Shown one piece after another: positions 18,096-26,981 of a DNA stretch of 64,000 nucleotides. Under the pieces are notes generated by a model. It was not told the origin of the DNA. It worked only from the letters and a program-made list of their open reading frames with translations, and did no database searches. Source of the DNA: Kangsaoukella pontilimi (GTDB taxonomy: Bacteria; Pseudomonadota; Alphaproteobacteria; Rhodobacterales; Rhodobacteraceae); contig NZ_WUPT01000002.1 of assembly GCF_009830125.1 (NCBI RefSeq), forward strand, positions 248,001 to 312,000, in the 5' to 3' direction. Positions within the stretch are counted from its first letter, which is position 1. The number at the start of each line of letters is the position of its first letter. A program made the position numbers and the translations under genes.

Positions 18096-18707
18096 CTAGT
18101 GGGCGAAGATGTCGATTTCCGGCCAGCCTGCCAGATCGAGCCTTGCCCGCGTCGGCAGGAAGCGGAATGCGGCCTCGGCCAGGTCTCGGCGATCCTCGCG
18201 GTCGAGCCGTTCGTTCAGCGCGTCGCGCAGGCGATGCAGGTAGAGCACGTCGGAGGCGGCATAGGCGAGCTGAGCCTCGGTCAGGGTCTCGGCGCCCCAG
18301 TCGCTCATCTGCTGGAGTTTCGAGATGTCGACGCCCAGAAGTTCGTCCAGCAGGTTCTTCAGGCCATGGCGGTCGGTGTAGGTGCGGATCAGCTTGGACG
18401 CGATCTTGGTGCAGTAGACCGGCTCGGCCAGCGCGCCGAAGGTGTGGTAAAGCGCGGCGATGTCGAAACGGCCGAAATGGAAGAGCTTGGTGATGCTCGG
18501 GTCGGTCAGAAGGCGTTCGAGGTTGGGCGCGGATGTCTGACCTTTTTCGATCTGGACCAGATGCGCGTTGCCGTCACCCGTTGAGAGCTGCACGAGGCAG
18601 AGCCGGTCGCGATGAGGGTTCAGGCCCATCGTCTCGCAGTCGATGGCGACGGCATCGCCCCAGTCGATCCCTTCGGGCAGGTCGCACTTGTACAGGTGGT
18701 TGGTCAT
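18096..18707 (-). CDS. rnd: Short ribonuclease D-type 3'-5' exonuclease
   Basis: DEDDy exonuclease of 203 residues, the short form without HRDC domains. Catalytic residues are D23/E25 in AIDCETMGL, D82 in HFGRFD, and Y149/D153 in YAASDVLYL. Acts on RNA 3' ends (tRNA and small RNA maturation). Its ATG overlaps the DUF2834 stop by four bases, placing it as the last gene of the argH operon. Confidence 0.94.
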   Translation of the reverse strand: MTNHLYKCDLPEGIDWGDAVAIDCETMGLNPHRDRLCLVQLSTGDGNAHLVQIEKGQTSAPNLERLLTDPSITKLFHFGRFDIAALYHTFGALAEPVYCTKIASKLIRTYTDRHGLKNLLDELLGVDISKLQQMSDWGAETLTEAQLAYAASDVLYLHRLRDALNERLDREDRRDLAEAAFRFLPTRARLDLAGWPEIDIFAH

Positions 18708-19021
18708 TCGACGCCTCGGGTTCTGAGGAACAGGTAAAGCGGCAGCCCGCAGGACACGCCGATACAGAAGGTGGCCGGGATCGCCACGAGGGCGAGCCAG
18801 TTCTTGCGCACCACCGTTTCCGCAATGATCCAGACGGTCAGCGCAGTGGCGGCGATGGTCAGGTCCCAGACCAGTCCGGTTGTCGACGCATTCACGTACC
18901 AGGCGTCGATCAGGCCGGAGAGGCCGGTGCCCGTCTCGGCCATGTAGCCCAGAAAGTAATACATCGGGTGAATCGCACCCCAGATGGCGAGGCCCAGGTA
19001 GACGACGCGGATACCGGACAT
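18704..19021 (-). CDS. DUF2834 membrane protein
   Basis: 105-residue membrane protein with three hydrophobic segments (VVYLGLAIWGAIHPMYYFLG, IAATALTVWIIAETVV, ALVAIPATFCIGVSCGLPLYLFL), size and pattern of the DUF2834 family. Function unknown. Coupled by one-base overlap (TGATG) to the upstream lipoprotein gene and by ATGA to rnd. Confidence 0.82.
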   Translation of the reverse strand: MSGIRVVYLGLAIWGAIHPMYYFLGYMAETGTGLSGLIDAWYVNASTTGLVWDLTIAATALTVWIIAETVVRKNWLALVAIPATFCIGVSCGLPLYLFLRTRGVE

Positions 19022-19155
19022 CAGAGCCCCCCTCTTACACCAACGCGGATATCGCCGCTGACCGAGAGCCCGGGTTCGCGCGGTTCGGGGTCGCCATCCG
19101 CGCCGCAGGCGGCCAGCGTCACAAGGACGAGGACTGTGAAGACCGCGCGGATCAT
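19021..19155 (-). CDS. Tiny lipoprotein in the argH operon (second)
   Basis: 44-residue protein with a signal segment and lipobox VTLAAC followed by GADGDPEPREPG and a short glycine-rich tail. Predicted to be a lipid-anchored envelope peptide. The start overlaps the stop of the preceding lipoprotein gene as ATGA. Too short to assign a function; its reality is supported by the tight coupling and by similar argH-linked lipoproteins in Rhodobacterales. Confidence 0.7.
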   Translation of the reverse strand: MIRAVFTVLVLVTLAACGADGDPEPREPGLSVSGDIRVGVRGGL

Positions 19156-19307
19156 GGGCTGACCGCGACGGTCATGCCGCCCGCGCGGCCCGAGACCGAA
19201 GGCACCACTGAGACGCCGCTCGACGAGATCGAGGCGCCGAGGTTCAGCGTGGGATCCTCGCAGGCGGGCAGCGCAAGAAGGAGCATCGCGCAGAAGTGCT
19301 TTCTCAT
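19152..19307 (-). CDS. Tiny lipoprotein in the argH operon (first)
   Basis: 51-residue protein [19 protein letters not shown]...: signal segment, lipobox LPAC, then a polar tail ending in a glycine/valine-rich motif ([13 protein letters not shown]). Starts by an ATGA overlap with the argH stop. Likely outer- or inner-membrane lipoprotein of unknown role. Confidence 0.7.
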   Translation of the reverse strand: MRKHFCAMLLLALPACEDPTLNLGASISSSGVSVVPSVSGRAGGMTVAVSP

Positions 19308-20692
19308 CCCAGCCGGTCCTTCCACCGTTCGATCTGTTGGCGCACCTGTTCAGGCGCCGTGCCGCCATAGGATGTGCGGCTTCCGACCGAATTGTCCACG
19401 CCGAGAACAGAGAACACGTCATCGGTGATGGCCTCATGGACCGACTGCATCTGATCGAGCGTCAGGTCTGGCAGGTCGGAACCCTGTTCCTCGGCCATGG
19501 CGACGAGGCGACCGGTGACATGGTGCGCGTCGCGGAAGGGCAGGCCCGCCTCGCGGACCAGCCAGTCGGCAAGGTCGGTCGCAGTGGAAAAGCCTGAGGA
19601 CGCGGCGGCGCGAAGCGCGTCGGGGTTGGCGCTCATGTCGCTGACCATGCCCTCGATCGCGGCGAGCGCCAGCATCAGCGTATCGGCGGCGTCGAAAACC
19701 TGTTCCTTGTCTTCCTGCATGTCCTTGGAATAGGCCAGCGGCAGCCCCTTCATCACCGTGAACAGGCCTACGGTCGCGCCCAGAATGCGGCCGATCTTGG
19801 CCCTGACCAGCTCGGCGGCGTCGGGGTTCTTCTTCTGCGGCATGATCGAAGAGCCGGTCGAGAACCTGTCGGACATCGCCACGAAGCGGAACTGGGCCGA
19901 AGACCAGATGACCAGCTCTTCGGCAAAGCGGCTGAGGTGGACGGCGCAGATGGCTGAGGCGGACAGGAACTCCAGCGCGAAATCCCGGTCGCTGACCGCG
20001 TCGAGCGAATTGGCCATGGGGCGGTCGAAACCGAGCGCCTCTGCCGTCGCGTGGCGGTCGATGGGGAAGGACGTGCCGGCCAGCGCCGCGGCACCAAGCG
20101 GGCTTTCGTTCATCCGCGCACGCGCGTCGCGAAACCGCGAGGCGTCGCGGCCCAGCATTTCCACATAGGCCATCATGTGATGGCCCCAGGTCACCGGTTG
20201 CGCGGTTTGGAGATGTGTGAATCCCGGCATCACCCAGTCCGCGCCCGCCTTGGCCTGAGCCAGAAGTGCGCGCTGCACCGCTTCGATGGCGGTGATCGCG
20301 GCGTCGCACTGATCCCGGACCCAGAGGCGGAAATCGGTCGCCACCTGGTCGTTCCGGCTGCGGGCGGTGTGCAGGCGTCCGGCAGGCTCTCCGATGATTT
20401 CCTTCAGCCGCGCTTCCACGTTCATGTGGATGTCTTCAAGCTCCGTCGAGAAGGCGAAATCGCCCGCTTCGATCTCTGACAAGACCGTGAGCAGGCCTTT
20501 CCGGATCGCCTCGGCATCGGTATCTGTCAGGATGCCCTGCGCCGCGAGCATGGCGGCATGGGCGCGCGAGCCTTCGATGTCTTGCCGCGCAAGGCGCTGG
20601 TCGAAGCCGATCGAGGCATTAATTGCCTCCATGATGGCATCGGGTCCGGCGGCAAAGCGGCCGCCCCACATCGTATTCGCGCTGTCGGTCAT
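19304..20692 (-). CDS. argH: Argininosuccinate lyase
   Basis: Last step of arginine synthesis: argininosuccinate to arginine and fumarate. 462 residues from ATG at 20692, the normal length. Visible motifs include [11 protein letters not shown] at the N-terminus, [13 protein letters not shown], and the fumarase/lyase-superfamily signature [12 protein letters not shown]. The upstream in-frame extension is antisense to the TlpA gene and rejected. Heads an operon with four coupled downstream genes. Confidence 0.97.
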   Translation of the reverse strand: MTDSANTMWGGRFAAGPDAIMEAINASIGFDQRLARQDIEGSRAHAAMLAAQGILTDTDAEAIRKGLLTVLSEIEAGDFAFSTELEDIHMNVEARLKEIIGEPAGRLHTARSRNDQVATDFRLWVRDQCDAAITAIEAVQRALLAQAKAGADWVMPGFTHLQTAQPVTWGHHMMAYVEMLGRDASRFRDARARMNESPLGAAALAGTSFPIDRHATAEALGFDRPMANSLDAVSDRDFALEFLSASAICAVHLSRFAEELVIWSSAQFRFVAMSDRFSTGSSIMPQKKNPDAAELVRAKIGRILGATVGLFTVMKGLPLAYSKDMQEDKEQVFDAADTLMLALAAIEGMVSDMSANPDALRAAASSGFSTATDLADWLVREAGLPFRDAHHVTGRLVAMAEEQGSDLPDLTLDQMQSVHEAITDDVFSVLGVDNSVGSRTSYGGTAPEQVRQQIERWKDRLG

Positions 20693-20716
20693 GCTGTTCG
20701 TACCCCGGAGGAAAAC

Positions 20717-21274
20717 ATGCGGTTCATTCTTGGCGTCCTCTACACGGCCCTCGTTCTCGGTGCAAACCCGGCACATGCGGATGTCGCCGCCGCCGAGGCG
20801 CTCCGCGAAGGGACGATGAAGAAGCTGTTGTTCTCCGACCCGGTCGCGGTGTCGGGTGAGACCTTCACCGACCCCGAAGGCGGGACGTTCAGCCTGAGCG
20901 ATTTCGAGGGAAAGCATGTGCTGGTGAACTTCTGGGCCACGTGGTGCGCACCCTGCCGGAAGGAAATGCCGATGCTCTCCGAGTTGCAGAGTGAGTTCGG
21001 CGGCGACGACTTCGAGGTCGTCACCATCGCCACGGGACGGAACGAGATCGCCGGCATCCGCCGGTTTTTCGAGGAGGTCGGCGTCGAAAACCTGCCTCTC
21101 TACCTTGATCCGCGGTCTGGTCTGGCGCGCGACATGGGGGTGCTCGGCCTGCCGATCACGCTGATTCTCGACCCCGAAGGCCGTGAGATCGCGCGGATGC
21201 GGGGGGACGCCGAATGGAACTCGGACAGCGCCAAGGCGATCATTCGGACGCTGATCGAGGCGGGCGAAAGCTGA
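20717..21274 (+). CDS. TlpA-like periplasmic thiol:disulfide thioredoxin
   Basis: Exported thioredoxin-fold protein of 185 residues. Signal segment at 1-21, a redox motif WCAPC (Cys77, Cys80) in [14 protein letters not shown] and a cis-proline loop [11 protein letters not shown] 20717 has GGAGG five bases upstream. Divergent from argH with only 24 bases between starts, an arrangement frequent in Rhodobacterales. Probably reduces cytochrome c or envelope disulfides. Confidence 0.92.
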   Translation: MRFILGVLYTALVLGANPAHADVAAAEALREGTMKKLLFSDPVAVSGETFTDPEGGTFSLSDFEGKHVLVNFWATWCAPCRKEMPMLSELQSEFGGDDFEVVTIATGRNEIAGIRRFFEEVGVENLPLYLDPRSGLARDMGVLGLPITLILDPEGREIARMRGDAEWNSDSAKAIIRTLIEAGES

Positions 21275-21422
21275 TCGTCGGGTGACACTGTCGGGGGCGT
21301 ACGGCGGATTGTCGGGGGTGGGGAAACGCTGACCCTGAGAATCCGCGCTCCTGCCCTGATCACGCCACATTTCGTGGGAAAATGGCGGTGCTGGGACGCG
21401 GGGGTGTCGCTCAGGTGACGGA

Positions 21423-22130
21423 ATGACCCGAATTTTCACAAGTTTTTCGCTCATCTTTCTCCTTGGTGCTGTGCCGGCGCCGGTTACGGCGTCCGACGCG
21501 CCGATGCTGGACCGGGTGCTTGCAATCCTGCCTGGCGGTGCGTCGCTTGAGGGGTTCGATACGGTCTATTTCGATTTCGACCGCGATTTCCTCGATCCTT
21601 CGGCGCGCGAACAGCTTGACCAGCAGGCGGCCTACATCCGATCACGGCCCAATCTGAAGTTCGGCGTTACCGGTCATACCGACATGGTGGGTAACCTGAC
21701 GTATAATCGGGATCTGGGGATGCGGCGCGCCAAGCGGGTCGTGGCCTATCTGGTGTCCAAGGGAATCGAATCCGAACGGCTTGTCGCAATGGTGTCGTTT
21801 GGCGAGGAGAAGCCCGCCGTAAGAACCGAGGATCGGGAGCGTCTGAATCGCCGGGTGATTACCGAGGTGATGGGCCGGATGGACCGCAAGATCGTCCAGC
21901 CGAGACCGGCGCCGGGTAAAGGCAGTACCAGTTCGGCCGCCATATTGCCCGATACGGATACGGATGCGCCCCGTGTCACCGCGGTGTCGCAAGACCCCGA
22001 GCCGACGGCACCCACCAAGACCAATGGTAAGGGTTCGCGTATGAATGCGGGCGGCGGAAATGGCGACGAGGCTGGTGACCCCGGCAAGTCCGAAGGCAAG
22101 AACCGCGGCAAGGACGAAAATTCGTTCTGA
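21423..22130 (+). CDS. OmpA-family peptidoglycan-binding protein
   Basis: 235 residues: signal peptide (about 1-23), an OmpA C-terminal-like domain with the binding motif [23 protein letters not shown], then a long low-complexity hydrophilic tail (from about 155) rich in Pro, Gly, Lys and Asp. It has no N-terminal beta barrel, so it is a periplasmic or lipid-independent wall-associated protein. The tail is unusual and probably disordered. Confidence 0.85.
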   Translation: MTRIFTSFSLIFLLGAVPAPVTASDAPMLDRVLAILPGGASLEGFDTVYFDFDRDFLDPSAREQLDQQAAYIRSRPNLKFGVTGHTDMVGNLTYNRDLGMRRAKRVVAYLVSKGIESERLVAMVSFGEEKPAVRTEDRERLNRRVITEVMGRMDRKIVQPRPAPGKGSTSSAAILPDTDTDAPRVTAVSQDPEPTAPTKTNGKGSRMNAGGGNGDEAGDPGKSEGKNRGKDENSF

Positions 22131-22145
22131 GGGCCTAGCCCGCGC

Positions 22146-22277
22146 CTAGCCCTGCTCGATCTCCGCGAAGATTTCTTCGATATCGATAAAACCCATCGAC
22201 TTGCGCAGCGAAGGGCGCTGCGTGGGGCGCAATGGATGCGCCGAACCCTTTCCGCCATGAGCGCTCTTAACGCTCAT
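22146..22277 (-). CDS. Possible small basic protein
   Basis: 43-residue reading frame MSVKSAHGGKGSAHPLRPTQ... ending in GFIDIEEIFAEIEQG. The last 15 residues look like an amphipathic helix, and the frame stays open to ATG at 22277 and beyond to 22334. No good ribosome site is visible at either ATG. Convergent with the OmpA-family gene. Recorded as a weak call. Confidence 0.35.
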   Translation of the reverse strand: MSVKSAHGGKGSAHPLRPTQRPSLRKSMGFIDIEEIFAEIEQG

Positions 22278-22526
22278 TCCGGGAGAGTTTAGTCCATCGG
22301 GAGTTTGAAGGCTGGGCAGATTCCAGGCTCGCATGGGGGTACTCGTTCTTGGTCACTCATTACAAAACGGGCGGAAACATGGCCCGCTACAGACTTTTCT
22401 ATGTCCAAAATGTGGCAAAATTTGGGCAAAGAGGTCTGAGATTGAAAAACCCTCAGCCTGGGGTCGCCTTGTCTCGGGCGTCGTCCTGCTATTTAACCCC
22501 TGTGACGCAATTTTCCCGACAGTGAC
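22278..22526. other. AT-richer leader upstream of the helicase gene
   Basis: About 250 bases without a confident gene, clearly less GC-rich than the surroundings, with repeated AAAAT/GGCAAA-like strings around 22404-22430. It must contain the promoter of the helicase gene starting at 22527. A plus-strand frame here contains CPKCG by chance and is not called. No tRNA or terminator is seen. Confidence 0.5.
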
Positions 22527-25346
22527 ATGTCCCAGTTGAAAGGCCGCGTGGTCGCGGTCCTAGGTCCTACAAACACCGGCAAGACGCATTATGCGATCGA
22601 GCGTATGCTGGCCCACCGCACAGGCGTCATCGGGCTGCCGCTGAGGCTTCTGGCGCGTGAGGTCTATGACCGTATCGTTGCGGTCCGGGGCCCGTCGGTC
22701 GTGGCGCTCGTCACCGGCGAAGAACGGATCGTCCCCGAGCGTACCCAGTACTGGGTCTGCACGACCGAGGCGATGCCCGACGGGATGGGCGCGGATTTCG
22801 TCGCTATCGACGAGATCCAGCTTTGCGCCGATCCCGAGCGGGGCCATGTCTTTACCGACCGTCTGCTCAGAATGCGCGGCACGCACGAGACGCTGTTCAT
22901 GGGGTCCGACACAATGCGCGGCACCATCGCCGCGCTGGTGCCCGGCGTTCAGTTCCAGCGGCGGGAAAGGTTCTCTACCCTGATGTATACCGGCTCGAAA
23001 AAGATCAGCCGGATGACACCGCGGGCGGCCATCGTCGGCTTCTCGGTGGAAAACGTCTATGCCATAGCCGAGCTTCTGCGCCGCCAGAAGGGTGGATCAG
23101 CCGTCGTGATGGGCGCGCTCAGCCCGCGTACACGGAATGCGCAGGTGGAGATGTACCAAAACGGGGATGTCGATTACCTCGTGGCGACCGACGCCATCGG
23201 CATGGGCCTGAACCTCGATATCAACCACGTCGCATTTTCCGGTCTACGGAAGTTCGACGGGCGGCGCATGCGCGACCTTCAGCCGAACGAGCTTGCCCAG
23301 ATCGCGGGCCGCGCCGGGCGATACATGAAGGACGGCACTTTTGGCGTGACGGGAGAGGCGCCGCCCTTGCCGGATCCGGTGGTGGACGCGATCACCTCTC
23401 ACAGCTTCACGCCCCTGAAAAAGCTCCAGTGGCGGAACGCGCGGCTGGAATACGGCTCGATCGACCGACTTATTCAGTCTCTGGAACAGCCACCCGAACA
23501 CGAGCTTCTGGTCCGCGCCCGCGACGCCGACGACTTGATGGCGCTCAAGGCGCTTTCGCAGGTGGCCGAAGTCCGAGCGCGCGCGTCGGACGGGCGGTCT
23601 GTTCAGCTTCTCTGGGATGTCTGCCGGATCCCGGATTTCCGGGGCATCAGCCACCAGGAACATGCCCAGCTTCTGGAACGGATCTTCGGCTTCCTGCACG
23701 AGCACGGGTATGTTCCAGACGACTGGATTGCGCGGCAGGTCAAACGTATCGACCGCACGGACGGCGACATCGACGCGCTGTCAAAGCGGTTGGCGTATAT
23801 CCGCACATGGACCTATGTCGCGCAGCGTCGCGGCTGGTGCCGGGACGAATCCGATTGGCGTGGGATGACCCGCAGGGTAGAAGACCGTCTGTCGGATGCG
23901 CTCCACGATGCTCTGACGCAAAGATTTGTCGACCGGCGGACCAGTGTTCTGCTTCGGCGGTTGAAACAGAAGGAGGGCCTTGTGGCCGAGGTGAACGATA
24001 AAGGTGAAGTGACGGTTGAAGGCGAATTCGTCGGCCGTCTGGAAGGATTCCGGTTCCATCAGGACGCCAGCGCGACCGGGGACGAGGCAAAGACGGTGCG
24101 CCAGGCGGCGTTTCAGTCGCTTCAGCCGGAATTCCATCTGCGCGCCGACCGGTTCTACAACGCGCCGGACACCGAAATGGACTTCACCGAGCAGGGCGGC
24201 CTGATGTGGGGCGAACATGCGGTGGGAAAGCTGGTGAAGGGCGACGATCCGCTCAAGCCGCAGGTCAAGGCTTTTGTCGATGAAGAAGCCAGCGAAGAGG
24301 TGTCCGAAAAGGTGCGCCGCCGGCTGCAACATTTCATCGACCGCAAGATCGCAGCCCTGTTCGAGCCGCTGATCGCGGTCCAGCGTGACGAAACGCTGAC
24401 CGGCATGGCGCGCGGCTTCGGCTTCCGTCTTGTCGAGGCGATGGGTGTCCTGCCCCGGGCCGAGGTGGCCGACGAGGTCAAGTCTCTGGATCAGGAGGCG
24501 CGCGGTCTGCTCCGCAAGCACGGGGTCCGCTTCGGTCAGTTCACCGTCTTCATGCCGCTTCTTCTGAAGCCCGCGCCGACCCGGCTGCGCCTTGTGCTCT
24601 GGTCGCTGGCCGAGGGGCTGGACGAATTCCCCGAAAGCCCGCCGCCCGGCCTTGTGACCGTTCCGGTCGCCAAGGACGCGCCCAAGGGCTATCACCTGCG
24701 CTCGGGCTACCGGGCTGCGGGCGAGCGTGCCATCCGGATCGACATGCTCGAGCGTCTGGCCGACATGCTGCGCAATCAGGATACGCGGGGCGGGTTCGAG
24801 GCGACGGCGGACATGCTGTCGATTACCGGCATGACGCTGGAGCAGTTCGCAAACCTGATGGAAGGGCTCGGTTACAACGCCGCCCGTGGCGAGCGCGAGA
24901 AGCAGCGCACCGACTCTCCGAGCGAAGCGACCGCCACAGAAGCGCCGGCCGATGCCGACGCACCTTTGCCGGACGCGGAAGCAGAGGGTGACAGCGCAGC
25001 AGACGCGCAGCCCGATGCCGACAAGCAGGATGCGCCCTCGGAAGAACCCGCCAGCACGGTCGAGGCAAGCGCGGCGCCCGCCGAAACCGAAAGCGCCGAA
25101 GCCGAGGGTCCCGAGGTCGAGGTTTTCTATACCTTCACATGGGGCGGCAACCGCGGTCAGGCGCGGCGTCAGGGCGGCAAGCCGCAGGGCAAGGGTCGTC
25201 CGAAGGGCAAGGGCAAAGGCGGCCCGCGTGACAGTGGCGGCAACAAGCCAAAGAGCTTCCAGTCCCGACCGCCCAAGAAAGATCGCATCGACCCCGATAA
25301 CCCCTTCGCTCAGGCTCTGATGGGGCTGAAGGACGGCAAGTCCTGA
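22527..25346 (+). CDS. SUV3-like DExH-box RNA helicase
   Basis: 939-residue superfamily 2 helicase resembling mitochondrial SUV3. Walker A GPTNTGKT (13-20), Walker B-type DEIQ (95-98), conserved GSDTMRGT, and the helicase-C motif QIAGRAGRY. A C-terminal SUV3 domain region follows, ending with TGMTLEQFANLMEGLGY near 785. The final ~140 residues are first acidic (E/D/A-rich) and then strongly basic and glycine-rich (GKPQGKGRPKGKGKGG), a likely RNA-binding tail. Role inferred: RNA unwinding in decay or processing. Its stop overlaps the next CDS. Confidence 0.9.
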   Translation: MSQLKGRVVAVLGPTNTGKTHYAIERMLAHRTGVIGLPLRLLAREVYDRIVAVRGPSVVALVTGEERIVPERTQYWVCTTEAMPDGMGADFVAIDEIQLCADPERGHVFTDRLLRMRGTHETLFMGSDTMRGTIAALVPGVQFQRRERFSTLMYTGSKKISRMTPRAAIVGFSVENVYAIAELLRRQKGGSAVVMGALSPRTRNAQVEMYQNGDVDYLVATDAIGMGLNLDINHVAFSGLRKFDGRRMRDLQPNELAQIAGRAGRYMKDGTFGVTGEAPPLPDPVVDAITSHSFTPLKKLQWRNARLEYGSIDRLIQSLEQPPEHELLVRARDADDLMALKALSQVAEVRARASDGRSVQLLWDVCRIPDFRGISHQEHAQLLERIFGFLHEHGYVPDDWIARQVKRIDRTDGDIDALSKRLAYIRTWTYVAQRRGWCRDESDWRGMTRRVEDRLSDALHDALTQRFVDRRTSVLLRRLKQKEGLVAEVNDKGEVTVEGEFVGRLEGFRFHQDASATGDEAKTVRQAAFQSLQPEFHLRADRFYNAPDTEMDFTEQGGLMWGEHAVGKLVKGDDPLKPQVKAFVDEEASEEVSEKVRRRLQHFIDRKIAALFEPLIAVQRDETLTGMARGFGFRLVEAMGVLPRAEVADEVKSLDQEARGLLRKHGVRFGQFTVFMPLLLKPAPTRLRLVLWSLAEGLDEFPESPPPGLVTVPVAKDAPKGYHLRSGYRAAGERAIRIDMLERLADMLRNQDTRGGFEATADMLSITGMTLEQFANLMEGLGYNAARGEREKQRTDSPSEATATEAPADADAPLPDAEAEGDSAADAQPDADKQDAPSEEPASTVEASAAPAETESAEAEGPEVEVFYTFTWGGNRGQARRQGGKPQGKGRPKGKGKGGPRDSGGNKPKSFQSRPPKKDRIDPDNPFAQALMGLKDGKS

Positions 25347-25714
25347 CCGAGGGCACTCAGCGGCTCGACCAGTGGCTCTGGCACGCGCGTTTCTTCAAGA
25401 CGCGCGGGCTGGCCACACGACTGGTCGCTTCGGGGCAGGTCCGCGTGGATGGAGTCAAGGTTTCGAAACCGTCGCTGGCTCTCAGGCCGGGCATGACCCT
25501 GACCTTTGCTCAGGCGCGGCGGATTCGCGTGATCCGGGTTGTCGCGCTTGCCACGCGGCGCGGCCCCGCGCCCGAGGCGCAGGCGCTCTACGACGACCTT
25601 TCTCCCGAGGATCAGAACAGCGGTTCGGAAAATCCGCGCTACGAGGGAAAGGGTCGGCCCACGGGGCGCGACAGACGGCGCATGGACCTTTCCCTGCCCG
25701 ACCCGCTTGATTGA
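25343..25714 (+). CDS. S4-domain RNA-binding protein (Hsp15-like), CTG start
   Basis: 123-residue S4-domain protein: RLDQWLWHARFFKTRGLA, VASGQVRVDGVKVSKPS, with a C-terminal basic tail (GRPTGRDRRR). Hsp15-type proteins bind stalled 50S subunits carrying nascent chains. The frame is open only from 25301, and the sole start candidate before the domain is CTG at 25343, overlapping the helicase TGA as CTGA, with AAGGA nine bases upstream. GTG at 25442 would delete most of the S4 fold. Confidence 0.85.
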   Translation: MTEGTQRLDQWLWHARFFKTRGLATRLVASGQVRVDGVKVSKPSLALRPGMTLTFAQARRIRVIRVVALATRRGPAPEAQALYDDLSPEDQNSGSENPRYEGKGRPTGRDRRRMDLSLPDPLD

Positions 25715-25765
25715 CGAATTCCCACGGGGTAGGACGCCCTGACCGCCAGCGATGAGTACGCACCC

Positions 25766-26101
25766 ATGACCTATGTCGTCACCGACAATTGTATCGCCTG
25801 CAAATACACCGACTGTGTCGAGGTCTGCCCCGTGGATTGCTTCTACGAGGGCGAGAATATGCTGGTGATCCATCCTGACGAGTGCATCGACTGCGGCGTC
25901 TGTGAACCCGAATGTCCCGCCGACGCGATCCGGCCGGATACCGAGCCGGACATGGAGAAATGGGTCGAGTTCAACCGGAAATATTCCGAGGAATGGCCGG
26001 TCATCATCACCAAGAAGGATCCTCTGCCGGAGGCCGATGAGATGGACGGCAAGCCGGGGAAGATGGACCTGTTTTCGGAGGCGCCCGGCGAAGGCGGCTG
26101 A
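25766..26101 (+). CDS. fdxA: Ferredoxin FdxA (7Fe type)
   Basis: 111-residue ferredoxin with two cluster motifs: [17 protein letters not shown], a 3Fe-4S/4Fe-4S arrangement, and [12 protein letters not shown]. The N-terminus TYVVTDNCI and the C-terminal extension beyond residue 60 are typical of the 7Fe FdxA group. Cytoplasmic electron carrier. Located between the S4 gene and carD as in many Rhodobacterales. Confidence 0.97.
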   Translation: MTYVVTDNCIACKYTDCVEVCPVDCFYEGENMLVIHPDECIDCGVCEPECPADAIRPDTEPDMEKWVEFNRKYSEEWPVIITKKDPLPEADEMDGKPGKMDLFSEAPGEGG

Positions 26102-26107
26102 CCGATT

Positions 26108-26128
26108 CGCGCTCTTCGGGCGCGTTTT
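26108..26128 (+). terminator. Weak hairpin terminator after fdxA
   Basis: CGCGC (26108-26112), loop TCTTCGG, GCGCG (26120-26124), then TTTT. Short stem and T-run, so only moderately convincing. Confidence 0.4.
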
Positions 26129-26160
26129 ATCACCGGATAAGGCCCGCAAGTCCCAACAGG

Positions 26161-26180
26161 ATATGGCGTTTCCGCCATAT
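26161..26180. promoter_or_regulatory. Perfect palindrome upstream of the carD promoter
   Basis: ATATGGCG-TTTC-CGCCATAT, 8-base arms with a 4-base centre, ending three bases before the candidate -35 at 26184. Could be an operator or a hairpin. Confidence 0.5.
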
Positions 26181-26183
26181 GTC

Positions 26184-26212
26184 TTGGAAATGGGCGTTTT
26201 TTCTGCTATATT
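26184..26212 (+). promoter_or_regulatory. Candidate housekeeping promoter of carD
   Basis: TTGGAA (26184-26189), 17-base spacer, TATATT (26207-26212). Good match to the -35/-10 pattern of a housekeeping sigma factor. It predicts a leader of about 130 bases before the carD ATG. Confidence 0.5.
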
Positions 26213-26350
26213 CGTGCAGCATTGTGGTGCTTGGGGCGATCTGCCCGGCATCGCGGCCAGCGACAGGGACGAAAGCGACGGGAGGATGTGTGTGTTCCCG
26301 CCGTTATTCTTGTCGCCTGGTTTTAGGAGTCTGAGAAGGACACAGTCTGC

Positions 26351-26860
26351 ATGAGTAAAGCGAAGAAAATGGAATTCCGTCCGAACGATTTTGTCGTCTA
26401 CCCGGCGCACGGCGTGGGCAAGATCGTCTCGATCGAGGAACAGGAAATCGCGGGCATCAAGCTCGAACTGTTCGTGATCTCGTTCGAAAAGGACAAGATG
26501 ACTCTCCGGGTGCCGACAAACAAGGCGGCCGAGGTCGGGATGCGGACGCTGTCGTCCCCCGATGTCGTGACCAAGGCGATGACCACGCTCAAGGGCAAGG
26601 CCCGCGTGAAAAAAGCCATGTGGTCGCGCCGGGCACAGGAATACGAACAGAAGATCAATTCGGGCGACCTGATCGCCATCGCCGAAGTCGTACGCGACCT
26701 GCATCGTGCCGATGACCAGCGCGAGCAGAGCTATTCCGAGCGTCAGCTTTATGAGGCGGCTCTCGAGCGTCTGACTCGCGAAGTGGCGGCGGTGTCCGGT
26801 TCGGACGAAACCGATGCGCAGAAGCAGGTGGATGACGTTCTCGTCAGCCGCGCGGCCTGA
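26351..26860 (+). CDS. carD: CarD family transcriptional regulator
   Basis: CarD binds RNA polymerase and stabilises open promoter complexes. 169 residues: the N-terminal Tudor-like RNAP-interaction domain (FRPNDFVVYPAHGVGKIVSIE, LFVISFEKDKMTLRVP) and a helical C-terminal domain including KAMWSRRAQEYEQKINSGD. ATG has AAGGA upstream. Monocistronic, with its own promoter candidate and a strong terminator at 26880. Confidence 0.96.
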   Translation: MSKAKKMEFRPNDFVVYPAHGVGKIVSIEEQEIAGIKLELFVISFEKDKMTLRVPTNKAAEVGMRTLSSPDVVTKAMTTLKGKARVKKAMWSRRAQEYEQKINSGDLIAIAEVVRDLHRADDQREQSYSERQLYEAALERLTREVAAVSGSDETDAQKQVDDVLVSRAA

Positions 26861-26879
26861 AGTCTTCCCGATCACACAG

Positions 26880-26910
26880 AAAATGGCGCCCAGATGGGCG
26901 CCATTTTTTT
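26880..26910 (+). terminator. Intrinsic terminator of carD
   Basis: AAAATGGCGCCC-AGAT-GGGCGCCATTTTTTT: a near 12-base stem with a 4-base loop and a run of seven T. A textbook terminator 20 bases after the carD stop. Confidence 0.92.
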
Positions 26911-26962
26911 GCGCGCCAGGGCGCGCAATGCCTCCGGCGGGGATATTTCGAAACAGGCGAAG
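26911..26962 (+). repeat. Intergenic double-hairpin repeat, partial copy C1
   Basis: GCGCGCCAGGGCGCGC hairpin followed by CCTCCGGCGGGGATATTTCG and a GGCGAAG end. Variant tail, resembling copy F. Lies between convergent carD and arfB, facing copy C2. Confidence 0.55.
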
Positions 26963-26981
26963 ACAATTTGAATCAAATTTT

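Noticed and set aside
22333-22539. Plus-strand frame with CPKCG resembling a zinc ribbon
   Set aside because: Single cysteine pair, no partner pair, no ribosome site, and it lies in the helicase promoter region.
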